A DNA stretch of 64,000 nucleotides, taken from positions 1 through 64,000 of the forward strand of contig CAZHED010000001.1 in assembly GCA_964531095.1 (NCBI GenBank), written 5' to 3'. Made by a program: the position numbers and the translations under genes. Below, in pieces: positions 1 through 9,015 of the stretch. Within the stretch, counting starts at the first letter, position 1; each line of letters begins with the position of its first letter. The stretch is from Palsa-1150 sp964531095 (lineage in GTDB: Bacteria > Myxococcota_A > Polyangia > Polyangiales > Polyangiaceae). Below the pieces are notes generated by a model. It was not told where the DNA came from. It ran no database searches and saw only the letters and a list, made by a program, of their open reading frames with translations.

Positions 1-5
1 TGCCC

Positions 6-80
6 GTGCCCGTGCCCGCTCGATTGCGCCGGGCGGAGGCCAGGCCAAAGGACCTCGGGCACGTTCACGGGCACGGGCAC
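6..80. repeat. GC-rich inverted repeat upstream of cytochrome gene
   Basis: Arms GTGCCCGTGCCCG at 6-18 and its exact reverse complement at 68-80 flank a 49-base loop. Both arms are made of the hexamer GTGCCC/GGGCAC. There is no U-tract, so it may be a terminator-like hairpin of a gene to the left or simply a repeat; it ends 19 bases before the TTG start at 100. Confidence 0.5.
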
Positions 81-99
81 GAGTACGGCCGAGAAAGCC

Positions 100-3000
100 T
101 TGGGCTCTAAGCGCGCCGCTCGACTTACCCCCGCTCTCCCCTACATTCTCCGGGTCTTGCGCGCGGCTGCGTTCGCCCTCGGCTCTCTCGGCTTCGGCTC
201 CGCCGTGATCGCATCGGCTTGCGGGGAAGACGCGCGACCCAGCGCGGCCCTCTCTCCGCTCGAGTCGCAGCCCCCCGCCGTCGTTCCCGCCGCCAGCCGC
301 GTCAACGCGTCTTCGTCGCCCGTCGCCTTCGACCCGCTTCGCGGCGGCGTCTGGACCGCCAACGGCGACGTCGGCACGATCAGCTACGTCGACGTCGACG
401 CGCGCAAGGTCATCCTGGAGACACCGTCCTTGGGACGTGACATCCGATCGATCGCGCTCAGCCCGGACGCCGCTTGGATCGCGGCCGTGGATCGGGCCGG
501 GGCGACCGTGACGCTCGTCGACGCCGAAACGCGGCAGCCGCGCCGGACGATTTCACTCGGCACGCACCCCCGAGCCTGCGTCTGGGACACCGCGAACCCA
601 CGTTGGCTGTACGTCGCGGTCGAGGACGACGGTCAAGTCGCCGTCGTCGATCGCACGCTCGGCAAAGTCGCCGCGACCATCGACGTCGGACGCCTGCCCG
701 CGGGCCTCGCGGTCTCCGCCCGGCGCAGCGAGCTCTACGTCACCCACCGCATCGACGGCGACGTGACCGTCGTCGACGTGAACGCTCGAACGGTCGCGGC
801 GGACGTGCCGCTTGCGGACGAGCCGTTCTCGGACCTTGCGACGCCGAACGGCAAGCCATTCGGGTTCGAATCGCTGGCGATCACCGCCGACGGGTCGCAC
901 GCCTGGGTGCCGCACGAGCTCCTCGCGCCGACCCACCCGTTCGTCTTCAACCAGACCCTGTTCCCCGCGATCAGCGTCGTCGATCTCCCTGGGCGGGTCG
1001 AGGAGCAGACCGACCCGGCCGACCCGTCGATGGCCATCGCCGGTCGAAAGAACCTGTTCGACGCGATCGCCGTGCCCGGCTCCGACGGACAGCCGTCGGT
1101 TCTCTCGCAGATCTGCGCGGTCGCGATGCATCCGAACGGCGGGATCGCGTGGGCCCTCGCGTGCGGCAGCGAAGACTTGCTCACGTTTGGAGCGATCGAG
1201 GGACGGGCCACTCGACTCTTGCGCAATCTGGGGGGGGATCTCTGCGACCACCCCGCGGGCTTGACGCTCGACGACACAGGACAGCGCATCTTCGTCGTCT
1301 GTGACCAGTCGCACACCCTCCTGACGCTCGACACCGGCGACGGCAGCTTGCTCAAGACCACGACGCCGTACGGCGACCCGATCCCGCTCGTTGCACGAGA
1401 CCCGGTCGACGCGCAGAAGCGCGCCGGGCTGACCCTCTTCTTTCGGGCGAATTCAGCCAAAGGAACGCAGGCAACGACCGGGAACAACTGGATGTCGTGC
1501 GGTGGCTGCCATCTCGACGGCTTCGGTTCGAGCAACTTGCGCCTCTTCGAGTCGCTCGCCGCGCACGACCCGCAAACCGACGCGCAGATCGGTCACATCG
1601 GGCTGAAGGATCATTTCGCGACCGCGCCGGACGCGAATTTCGACCCGCATGACATCCTCGTTGCGCTGCTCGATCAAGGGGGGCTGGCGCCCGATCGGAC
1701 CGGAGCGACCCGCGACGGGCAGATTGACCCGAACCAAACGAGCGGCGACCCCGCGTACGGGCAGGCCGTGCAGATGGCGACGGCGCTGGCGTCCGTCATC
1801 GCGCGTGACCTGCCGAAAGCGCCCTCTTGGGCGCAATCTGCGGGCGATGGCGGGAGCGCTTCGTACGGGTCGTCCGATACGGCGTTTTGCGGGACCTGCC
1901 ATCCCACCGAGTACGCCGCATGGCAAGAGAGCGTGCACGCGCACGCGGCGGAAGACCCGATGTTCCTCCACGGTGTCGACGTCGAGCGCGGCCTCTTCAG
2001 CGCGTCCACGGGCGAAGAGTTCACGCGCCTCTGCGCCGGCTGCCACGACCCGGCCAACGCGCGCGCGGGGGATGTCTCGCTCGAAGCCGGGCGCGCGGCG
2101 GCCTCGGACCCGCTCCATCACCACGGCGTGACGTGCCTCGGCTGCCACGACGTCGACCGGCAGGTCCGTGCGGGAGGAAACGGCGACCTCGAGGCGACCG
2201 CGCACGACTGGACCGTGGACCACAAGGCGTGGGCGATCGCATCCCTCGACAAGCTTCGTCAGCCGGAGTTCTGCGGCGGGTGCCACCAGCAGTTCGTCCC
2301 GGGGACCGGCCTCGTCACGATCGGCACGTTCAGCGAGTATCACACGGGGCCATCCGCCGGAACGACCCGCTGCGTGGATTGCCACATGCCGAAGAACACC
2401 CACGGCGTCGCGGATCACCATTTCCCAGGAGGCAATGTCTACGTCTCCACGCATTTTCATGACGACGCGCTCTACGAAGAGCAGACGCAAGAGCTCTCCA
2501 ACGTGCTCTCGATCGACGCCCATGCGATCGCGGGTGGCGCCCTCGTCACAGTGCACAACCGCGGAATCGGTCATGGCTTTCCGACCGGCGTGACCGATCT
2601 TCGCGAGGCGTGGGTCGAGCTGCAGCCGGCGGCGACCGACGCGGGGGAGCCGGTACCGATGCACATCGGGGGACCTCAGGCCGACGGTCTGCTAGCGCCC
2701 GGCGCCGCACGTTTGGGGACGGACATCGCGACGCCGGACGGGGGCATCCTCTACGGCCACGAAGTGAGCGAAGCGACGCGTATCCCGTTCGACGTCCGCG
2801 TTCCGGCCGGGGAGGCGCAGGCCCTGTTCGTCGCGCTGCCGCAGGGGTTATCGGCCGGCGCGGTGCCGCTCGACGCCGTTCTGTACTTCCGCAACGTCCG
2901 AACGACGTTCTACCGTGCTGCGGCCGGTGACCCCAATGGGGTCGCCCCGGCGGTCGAGGTTGCCCGGGCGCGGGTGCAGCCGCTAGCCTCCGACAACTAA
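100..3000 (+). CDS. Exported multihaem cytochrome c with N-terminal beta-propeller
   Basis: A 966-residue protein opening with TTG. Residues 1-41 look like a signal sequence with a lipobox-like IASAC ending at Cys41, so it is probably a lipoprotein. Residues about 70-410 carry repeated VxVVDxxxxxVxxxI strands like the YncE/YVTN beta-propellers. Six CxxCH haem-binding motifs follow, with their first Cys at residues 467, 597, 645, 679, 725 and 758. The last 200 residues have no haem motif. The expected role is periplasmic or surface electron transfer, but the partner is unknown. The AAA+ gene begins on the base after its stop, so the two are probably co-transcribed. The haem count is read directly; the propeller call rests on the strand pattern. 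Confidence 0.85.
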   Translation: MGSKRAARLTPALPYILRVLRAAAFALGSLGFGSAVIASACGEDARPSAALSPLESQPPAVVPAASRVNASSSPVAFDPLRGGVWTANGDVGTISYVDVDARKVILETPSLGRDIRSIALSPDAAWIAAVDRAGATVTLVDAETRQPRRTISLGTHPRACVWDTANPRWLYVAVEDDGQVAVVDRTLGKVAATIDVGRLPAGLAVSARRSELYVTHRIDGDVTVVDVNARTVAADVPLADEPFSDLATPNGKPFGFESLAITADGSHAWVPHELLAPTHPFVFNQTLFPAISVVDLPGRVEEQTDPADPSMAIAGRKNLFDAIAVPGSDGQPSVLSQICAVAMHPNGGIAWALACGSEDLLTFGAIEGRATRLLRNLGGDLCDHPAGLTLDDTGQRIFVVCDQSHTLLTLDTGDGSLLKTTTPYGDPIPLVARDPVDAQKRAGLTLFFRANSAKGTQATTGNNWMSCGGCHLDGFGSSNLRLFESLAAHDPQTDAQIGHIGLKDHFATAPDANFDPHDILVALLDQGGLAPDRTGATRDGQIDPNQTSGDPAYGQAVQMATALASVIARDLPKAPSWAQSAGDGGSASYGSSDTAFCGTCHPTEYAAWQESVHAHAAEDPMFLHGVDVERGLFSASTGEEFTRLCAGCHDPANARAGDVSLEAGRAAASDPLHHHGVTCLGCHDVDRQVRAGGNGDLEATAHDWTVDHKAWAIASLDKLRQPEFCGGCHQQFVPGTGLVTIGTFSEYHTGPSAGTTRCVDCHMPKNTHGVADHHFPGGNVYVSTHFHDDALYEEQTQELSNVLSIDAHAIAGGALVTVHNRGIGHGFPTGVTDLREAWVELQPAATDAGEPVPMHIGGPQADGLLAPGAARLGTDIATPDGGILYGHEVSEATRIPFDVRVPAGEAQALFVALPQGLSAGAVPLDAVLYFRNVRTTFYRAAAGDPNGVAPAVEVARARVQPLASDN

Positions 3001-4209
3001 ATGACCGCCCTGCCGACGCAGGTTCCGGAAGATACGCTGCCGTCGAGGCTCGCGCAGCTCGCGCGCGCTCTGGAAGAACGCTTCCTCGGCAAGAGCGAGG
3101 TCATCCGCCTTCTGCTCGTCGCGGCGATCGCCGGCGAGCACGCCCTGCTCATCGGACCCCCGGGCACGGCCAAGAGCGCGCTCATCCGAACCTTCGCACG
3201 CCTGCTCCATGCGCGCTATTTCGAATACCTGCTCACTCGCTTCACGGAGCCGAACGAGATCTTCGGCCCGGTCGACATCGGTGCATTCCGTGAAGGGCGC
3301 TACGAGAGACGCATCGAGGGGATGCTCCCCGAGGCGGAGATCGTTTTCCTCGACGAAGTATTCAAATCGAACTCGGCGATCCTGAACGCGCTGCTCACGC
3401 TGCTCAACGAGCGCCGCTACGCGAGCGGCGGCCGCGTAACCATGTGCCCGCTGATCAGCGCGTTCGGCGCCTCGAACGAAGTGCCGGGCGACGAGACCCT
3501 CACCGCGATTTACGACCGATTCATTCTGCGCATCAGGAACGACAACCTCGACGCGTACCACTTTCAAGACTTGCTGCAGAAGGGGCTGGACCTCGAAAAG
3601 TCCGAGATTTCTCCGGCGTCCGACGGGCGCGAGAAAGCATCGCCCCCCGCGCTGGTCACCGCGCGCGAGCTCTTGGACCTTCAGCGCGGGCTTCTGGAGC
3701 GGACCCGCTTCGAACAGGAGTTCTTCTCTCTATACAAAGGCGTCGCGTTCCAGATCCGCGCCGAAGGCGTCAGCTTGAGCGACCGGCGCGTCGTCAAGCT
3801 GCTGAAGCTATTTGCGGCGAGCGCCTACCTGGACGGGCGCGAGCAGCCCGACGCGGGCGACCTCTTCGTGCTCAAGCATGTCTGGAACAACGAGGACCAA
3901 GCTCCGATCCTCGACGGGATCGTCACACCGATCCTCGAAGCCTACTATCGGGAGCACCCGAGCGCGCGCCGCGTCGGAGCGGTGGGCGTCGGCATCGAGG
4001 CACTGGCGGGGGAGATCGACCGTGTGCGCCAGGTGATTGCCGGGCCGGGTGGGCTGAACGACCTGCAGCTCTTCAGCCAGCTCAAGGCCTTGGGCGAAAT
4101 CAAGACGGCGCTCGCGTCATCGGCCGATCCGCGCGCCAAAGAGCTCGTCGGCCGCGTGGATCTGCTCCTCGAGGCCGCGTTTCGGAGCGGGCGCTTCTCG
4201 CAGATATGA
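3001..4209 (+). CDS. MoxR/RavA-type AAA+ ATPase
   Basis: A 402-residue AAA+ ATPase. Walker A is GPPGTAKS at residues 52-59 and Walker B is IVFLDE at 114-119. The stretch TEPNEIFGPVD between them and LNALLTLLNERRY after Walker B are hallmarks of the MoxR family, RavA branch. Such ATPases usually act as chaperones that load cofactors or remodel protein complexes, often with a von Willebrand A-domain partner. No VWA gene is visible here, so the partner is unknown. The ATG follows the cytochrome stop directly, and the stop overlaps the next gene (ATGA). Confidence 0.9.
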   Translation: MTALPTQVPEDTLPSRLAQLARALEERFLGKSEVIRLLLVAAIAGEHALLIGPPGTAKSALIRTFARLLHARYFEYLLTRFTEPNEIFGPVDIGAFREGRYERRIEGMLPEAEIVFLDEVFKSNSAILNALLTLLNERRYASGGRVTMCPLISAFGASNEVPGDETLTAIYDRFILRIRNDNLDAYHFQDLLQKGLDLEKSEISPASDGREKASPPALVTARELLDLQRGLLERTRFEQEFFSLYKGVAFQIRAEGVSLSDRRVVKLLKLFAASAYLDGREQPDAGDLFVLKHVWNNEDQAPILDGIVTPILEAYYREHPSARRVGAVGVGIEALAGEIDRVRQVIAGPGGLNDLQLFSQLKALGEIKTALASSADPRAKELVGRVDLLLEAAFRSGRFSQI

Positions 4210-4946
4210 CGCCTGCGATTGACCGTCCCATGCGCCTGGCCGCGATCGACACCTCTACCGCACTCGGGTCGGTCGCCCTATTCGACGGAACGGATCTGGT
4301 GGCCGAAGACGAAGCCCGCGTCTCGAACGCTCACGGCGAATCGCTGCTCCCGATGGTGAGCGCGATCTTCGACCGCGCTGGATGGAAGGCCACCGACGTC
4401 GTGCGCTGGGCCGTGGGCATTGGGCCCGGCAGTTTTACTGGAGTGCGTATCGCCGTCGCCACCGTCACGGGGATCATCACGGCAAGCGGTGCGCGGGTCT
4501 CCGGCGTGACTTCGCTCGACGCGCTTGCCGGCGGAATCGAAGCCCAGGGTCTGGTCGTGAGCGTCGTCGCAGCGGGGAAAGGCGAAGTGTTCATGCAGGC
4601 GCGGTGGATGGGGCGCCTCATCCTTCCCCCTGTACACGTGTCGATCGGAGACGCCGGGGTCCGCATGATGGGCGTGCTGGAGGTGGCGCGATCACGCGCC
4701 GCCGGCAACGACAACGAGGACAAAGGCGCGGCGCGCGTGGTCGTCGTGGGCGAGGCGGCGCGCTCGATCGACTGGTCGGGCCTGGACGCCGGTGTCGCTT
4801 TCGCCACCGAGCCGCCGCATGACCTTCCGCGCGCCACGGCGGTCGGACGCATTGCGCTCGCGCGGCCCTTCGATGATGTGGACGCCCTCGAGCCGGTCTA
4901 CGTTCAACCGCCCCGGATCACGTTACCGAAGGGAGTCACGACGTGA
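4206..4946 (+). CDS. tsaB: tRNA threonylcarbamoyladenosine biosynthesis protein TsaB
   Basis: A cytoplasmic ASKHA-fold protein that partners TsaD in forming t6A37 of ANN-decoding tRNAs. The N-terminus LAAIDTSTALGSVALFDG and the GIGPGSFTGVRIAVATV stretch are the conserved TsaB signatures. The length, 246 residues, is normal. The ATG at 4206 overlaps the stop of the preceding ATPase gene, and a second ATG at 4230 (MRLAAIDTS) would also fit. The gene ends in a GTGA overlap with the exonuclease gene, so translation is likely coupled. Confidence 0.9.
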   Translation: MTPAIDRPMRLAAIDTSTALGSVALFDGTDLVAEDEARVSNAHGESLLPMVSAIFDRAGWKATDVVRWAVGIGPGSFTGVRIAVATVTGIITASGARVSGVTSLDALAGGIEAQGLVVSVVAAGKGEVFMQARWMGRLILPPVHVSIGDAGVRMMGVLEVARSRAAGNDNEDKGAARVVVVGEAARSIDWSGLDAGVAFATEPPHDLPRATAVGRIALARPFDDVDALEPVYVQPPRITLPKGVTT

Positions 4947-5695
4947 AGGTCGCCACATGGAACGTCAACGGCATCCGCGCGCGGGAGGCCCAGTTCGTCG
5001 AGTGGGTGCGGCGCGAGTCCCCCGACGTCGTTTGCCTGCAGGAGATCAAAGCCACGGCCGAGCAGCTCGGCGAGGCGCTGACCATGCTGCCCGAATACTG
5101 GAACTACTGGCACGGCGGCCCGAAAGGATATAGCGGCGTGTCGCTCCACATCCGAAAGGCGACGTTCGCCGAGCGGCCGGACTTCGGCCACCCGGAGCTC
5201 GACGTCGAGTTCCGCGTCGTGCAAGCCAAGCTCGATCCCGGGCTCGTCGTGGCGAGCGTCTACGTACCCAACGGGGGCAAAGACTACGCTGCGAAGCTCA
5301 AGTTTCTCGAATCGATGCGCGCGTACGTCGACGGCGCGCACGCGGCCGGCGGCCGACTCATCCTCTGCGGCGACATGAACGTCGCGCGCAGCGACATCGA
5401 CGTGCACCCCAAAGAGCGCAAGGCCGGCGCGATTGGCCAGCGCGACGACGAGCGCCAGCTCTTCGAGCGCATCCTCGCGTGCGATCTCGTCGATGTCGCT
5501 CGGATGCTCGACCCGACAAACGACCGCCTCTTCACGTGGTGGCCGCCGTGGCGCGGGCTTCGTCAGAAGAACCAGGGCTGGCGAATCGACTACATCCTCG
5601 CGAGCGCAAAGGCCGGCCTGACGCCGAGTGCGTGCAGCGTCGCCGCGGACGTAGGGACCAGCGACCACGCGCCGGTCGTCGCGAGCTTTTCCTAG
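4943..5695 (+). CDS. xth: Exodeoxyribonuclease III (AP endonuclease family)
   Basis: A 250-residue EEP-fold DNA repair nuclease that cleaves at abasic sites and degrades 3' ends. Visible catalytic elements are WNVNGIR at residues 6-12, the metal ligand Glu34 in CLQEIKA, Tyr105 in VYVPNGG, Asp144/Asn146 in GDMNVA and the terminal SDH at 240-242. The start is GTG, overlapping the tsaB stop by four bases. It is the last gene of the plus-strand operon; the next gene faces it. Confidence 0.93.
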   Translation: MKVATWNVNGIRAREAQFVEWVRRESPDVVCLQEIKATAEQLGEALTMLPEYWNYWHGGPKGYSGVSLHIRKATFAERPDFGHPELDVEFRVVQAKLDPGLVVASVYVPNGGKDYAAKLKFLESMRAYVDGAHAAGGRLILCGDMNVARSDIDVHPKERKAGAIGQRDDERQLFERILACDLVDVARMLDPTNDRLFTWWPPWRGLRQKNQGWRIDYILASAKAGLTPSACSVAADVGTSDHAPVVASFS

Positions 5696-5727
5696 CCATC
5701 ACCCGGCCGAGCTTGTGCCGAGTGGCC

Positions 5728-6405
5728 CTAGTCGAAATTCTCGATTTTCCACAGCCCGTGCTCGCGCACGAGCTGCATCGTTCCGGCGCCGTAGGGCATC
5801 GTCGCGCGCTCTCCCGTCTCCTCGATGGTGGCCGTGGGCAGAGCTTGTTTCAGAGCCGAGACGACCTGCAGAATCTCCTCTTTCTCGTGCCCTTCCCACG
5901 CCGACTTCAGCTTCGTCGCGTCGAGGCCCTCCTTGTGAGCCTCGGGTACATAGCGCATGACGACGTCGAATCGCTTGCGCTCCACGGCCCGCACGAACCC
6001 CTGAATCGCGTGGCGGGGCGTGTCTTGCGCGTAGAGCTCGATGCTGGACGCGTCGACCCGCCAGGCTCCGTCCTCGAGCACCAAGTGAAGCTCTTGGCCA
6101 CTGGGGCTCGTGACCGTCGCCGTGACAACCGGTGGAGCCGTTGGCCGCTCGAGGCTGCGACCAATTTCTTTCACTCCCTCAGGGTCGTCCTTGACCATGC
6201 GGCGGAACGCTTCGAGAGAGATTCCGCGGCGAGCCTCGTCCGATAAATAGCGATAGGCTTCGTCGGCGTGACCGTTCTCGAGAGCGCGCGCGTAGGTGCG
6301 CAGCGCTGACTGCGGATCGCTCGCTCCGTACTGCCCCGCGCCGCACGCCGCCGTCGCCGGGATCACGACCAAGACCGCATACGCGAGCAGGGGCGGCCAG
6401 CGCAT
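5728..6405 (-). CDS. Conserved lipoprotein, function unknown
   Basis: A 225-residue predicted lipoprotein: an N-terminal hydrophobic stretch ends in the lipobox ATAAC, and the mature protein starts CGAGQYG. The start is decided by a perfect AGGAGG seven bases upstream of the ATG at 6405; longer readings of this frame have no such site. The body has two similar segments, each with a ...HLVLEDGAWRVD / ...QLVREHGLWKIENFD ending, which suggests a duplicated NTF2-like or DUF4878-like fold. That fold call is only inference. It converges on the exonuclease gene 32 bases away. Confidence 0.75.
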   Translation of the reverse strand: MRWPPLLAYAVLVVIPATAACGAGQYGASDPQSALRTYARALENGHADEAYRYLSDEARRGISLEAFRRMVKDDPEGVKEIGRSLERPTAPPVVTATVTSPSGQELHLVLEDGAWRVDASSIELYAQDTPRHAIQGFVRAVERKRFDVVMRYVPEAHKEGLDATKLKSAWEGHEKEEILQVVSALKQALPTATIEETGERATMPYGAGTMQLVREHGLWKIENFD

Positions 6406-6598
6406 CGTCCATCCTCCTAGCACGGTCTGCCACGTCGCACGGGCCAAGCCGCCGAGAGTGGGCCGGCGTAGCACCGCTTCAGTTGCGGAGCGGCAGGCGC
6501 GCAGGGCAAGGCATGGGAGAGCGCGCGCCCGAGCGAGCGAGACCATGTAGTTGCCCGCCAACCTGGCAGACTGACCCCCGTGCGGGGTATAGGCATGG

Positions 6599-8992
6599 AT
6601 GATGAGCGATCCGCGTTCGCTGTCGGACATCGAAGTATTCCCCATCCTGCCGCTGCGGAACAGCGTCGTTTTTCCCGCGAGCGTCGTGCCGATCAACGTC
6701 GGCCGTCCGCGGAGCGTCCGGCTGGTCGAGGACCTCGTCGGCCAGGACCGCGCCGTCGTCGGCATCGTCAGCCAGCGAGACGCGGAGGTGGACGAGCCCC
6801 GCTTCGAAGACCTGTACGACGTCGGTACCGTCGCGCGGGTGGTCAAGGTGCTGCGCCTCGGTCCGAACAACTATTCGGTCGTCCTCCACGGTCTCGCGCG
6901 CTTCCGAATCGCGCACCACGCCGCCCTCGAGCCGTACATGCGCGCGCGCGCGCGGCGCATCCCCGAGAACCTCGAGCGCGACGTCGAGCTCGACGCCCTC
7001 GGCGCGAGCTTGCGGGAGGGAACGCGCCAGGTGCTCGCGCTCCTGCCCAACTTGCCGCGCGAGACGGCGGGGATCCTGGACAACGTGCGTGAGAGCGGGG
7101 CACTTGCCGACCTCATCGCGTCGAACTTCGCTCCGGAGCAAGCGAGCGTCGCGGACAAGCAAAAGATCCTGGAGACCTTCGACCCCAAGGCGCGGGTGCG
7201 CGCCGTGCTCGCCATCGTCAACCGCCAGCTCGAGCTTCTCCGCGTCAAAAGGGAGGTGAGCTCGATGATCGCCGACGAAGGGAAATCCCAGCGCGAGCAG
7301 ATCCTCCGGCAGCAGATGCGCACCATCAAAGAGGAGCTCGGCGAGGGCGGGGAAGAGGACGAGGTCGAAGAGCTGCGCGAGCGGCTGCGCGCGGCGGGGC
7401 TGCCCGAAGAAGTGCAGAAGGTCGCGCGCAAACAGCTCGGGCGGCTGGCGGCGATGCAGTCCCAGTCGGCCGAGTACAACGTCACGCGCACGTATCTCGA
7501 ATGGCTGGGCGACGTGCCCTGGACCAAGTCGACGCCGGACAAGCTCGACGTCGAAGAGACGCGACGGTGTCTCGACGAGGACCACTTCGGTCTCGAAAAG
7601 ATCAAGAAGCGGATCATCGAATACGTCGCCATCCGCAAGCTCGCCGGGAGCAAGAAGGCGCCCATCTTGTGCTTCATCGGGCCTCCGGGCGTCGGAAAGA
7701 CGTCGCTCGGTCGGTCGATCGCGCGGTCGATGGGACGCCGGTACCACCGAATCGCGCTCGGCGGAGTGCGCGACGAAGCGGAGATCCGCGGCCACCGCCG
7801 GACGTACGTCGGCGCGTTGCCCGGGCGGATCGTCCAGGCGATGAAGCGAGCGGGCGTGAAGAACCCGGTGCTCGTCCTCGACGAGGTCGACAAGTTGGGC
7901 GTCGACCTCCTCGGCGATCCGGCGGCGGCGCTGCTCGAGGTCCTCGATCCCGAGCAGAACGCGACCTTCCAAGATCACTACCTCGACGTCCCGTACGACC
8001 TCTCGCAGGTGACCTTCCTCTGCACGGCGAACAATCCGGAGATGATCCCGCCGGCGCTGATGGACCGCATGGAAGTGATCGAGTGTCCGGGCTACACGCG
8101 CGCCGAGAAGCTCAGCATTGCGAAGGAGTTTCTTTGCCCCAAGCAGCTCAGCGCACACGGTCTGACCGACGAGCGCCTCGAGCTCACGCAAGAAGCTCTC
8201 GCGCGGATCATCGAAGCCTACACGCGAGAGGCCGGCGTCCGTGGCCTCGAACGGGAGATCGGAGCGGTATGCCGGCACGTGGTCATGCGGATCGCCGACG
8301 GGCATCCCGACTTGCGGATGGTCGTGGACGCCGGGGCGATCGAGAAGATCCTCGGTCCGCCGCGCCAGCTGCCCGACCTGGCCGAGCGAACGAGCGCTCC
8401 TGGTGTGGCGACCGGTCTCGCTTGGACGCCCACGGGGGGGGACATCTTGTTCATCGAGGCGACGAAAATGCCGGGGAAAGGTGAGGTGATGGTCACCGGC
8501 AACCTCAAGAGCGTCATGAGCGAGAGCGCGGCGACAGCCGTGTCGTTCGTGCGAAGCCGGGCCAAGGACCTTGGGCTGGACCCGGAGTTCTTGAAAGCGA
8601 CCGACTTGCATCTGCATGTGCCGAAGGGGGGCACCCCCAAAGACGGGCCGAGCGCCGGCGTCACGATGTTCAGCGCCGTAGCGTCGTTGCTCCTGCACTG
8701 CCCGGTGAGGAAAGACGTCGCGATGACGGGCGAAATCACGCTCCGCGGGAGCGTGCTCCCGGTCGGCGGAATCAAAGAGAAGCTCTTGGCCGCGCACCGG
8801 GCGGGGATCAAGGTCGTGCTCCTGCCGGCACGCAACGAGCCTGACCTCGAAGACGTTCCGAAGGACATCCGCGCGGAGCTCGTCATTCACCTGATCAAGC
8901 GGATTGACGAAATCCTGCCGCTGGTGCTCGAACCGCCGATCACTCCAGCGCAGCCGGCCCAGGCGGACGGTGAGCACGAAGTTTACGTCTAG
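6599..8992 (+). CDS. lon: ATP-dependent Lon protease
   Basis: A 797-residue LonA-type protease that degrades misfolded and regulatory proteins in the cytoplasm. The N-terminal LAN domain begins IEVFPILPLRNSVVFP, a coiled segment follows, then the AAA+ module with Walker A GPPGVGKT at residues 361-368 and VLVLDEVDKLG. The C-terminal serine-lysine protease domain carries Ser685 in KDGPSAGVT and Lys726 in GGIKEKLLAA. The length is typical. Two ATGs in a row (6599, 6602) make the exact start ambiguous by one residue, and no strong ribosome binding site is visible. Confidence 0.97.
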   Translation: MMSDPRSLSDIEVFPILPLRNSVVFPASVVPINVGRPRSVRLVEDLVGQDRAVVGIVSQRDAEVDEPRFEDLYDVGTVARVVKVLRLGPNNYSVVLHGLARFRIAHHAALEPYMRARARRIPENLERDVELDALGASLREGTRQVLALLPNLPRETAGILDNVRESGALADLIASNFAPEQASVADKQKILETFDPKARVRAVLAIVNRQLELLRVKREVSSMIADEGKSQREQILRQQMRTIKEELGEGGEEDEVEELRERLRAAGLPEEVQKVARKQLGRLAAMQSQSAEYNVTRTYLEWLGDVPWTKSTPDKLDVEETRRCLDEDHFGLEKIKKRIIEYVAIRKLAGSKKAPILCFIGPPGVGKTSLGRSIARSMGRRYHRIALGGVRDEAEIRGHRRTYVGALPGRIVQAMKRAGVKNPVLVLDEVDKLGVDLLGDPAAALLEVLDPEQNATFQDHYLDVPYDLSQVTFLCTANNPEMIPPALMDRMEVIECPGYTRAEKLSIAKEFLCPKQLSAHGLTDERLELTQEALARIIEAYTREAGVRGLEREIGAVCRHVVMRIADGHPDLRMVVDAGAIEKILGPPRQLPDLAERTSAPGVATGLAWTPTGGDILFIEATKMPGKGEVMVTGNLKSVMSESAATAVSFVRSRAKDLGLDPEFLKATDLHLHVPKGGTPKDGPSAGVTMFSAVASLLLHCPVRKDVAMTGEITLRGSVLPVGGIKEKLLAAHRAGIKVVLLPARNEPDLEDVPKDIRAELVIHLIKRIDEILPLVLEPPITPAQPAQADGEHEVYV

Positions 8993-9015
8993 TCTTTGCC
9001 GACTGGAATCCGGGC

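Noticed and set aside
6..80. Replication origin or binding-site cluster at the left edge
   Set aside because: Only two arms of a simple GTGCCC repeat, no DnaA boxes or AT-rich unwinding region.
3444..4205. Upstream extension of the tsaB reading frame
   Set aside because: It lies inside the MoxR/RavA ATPase gene in another frame, with Arg-rich shadow sequence; tsaB homology begins at 4206-4230.
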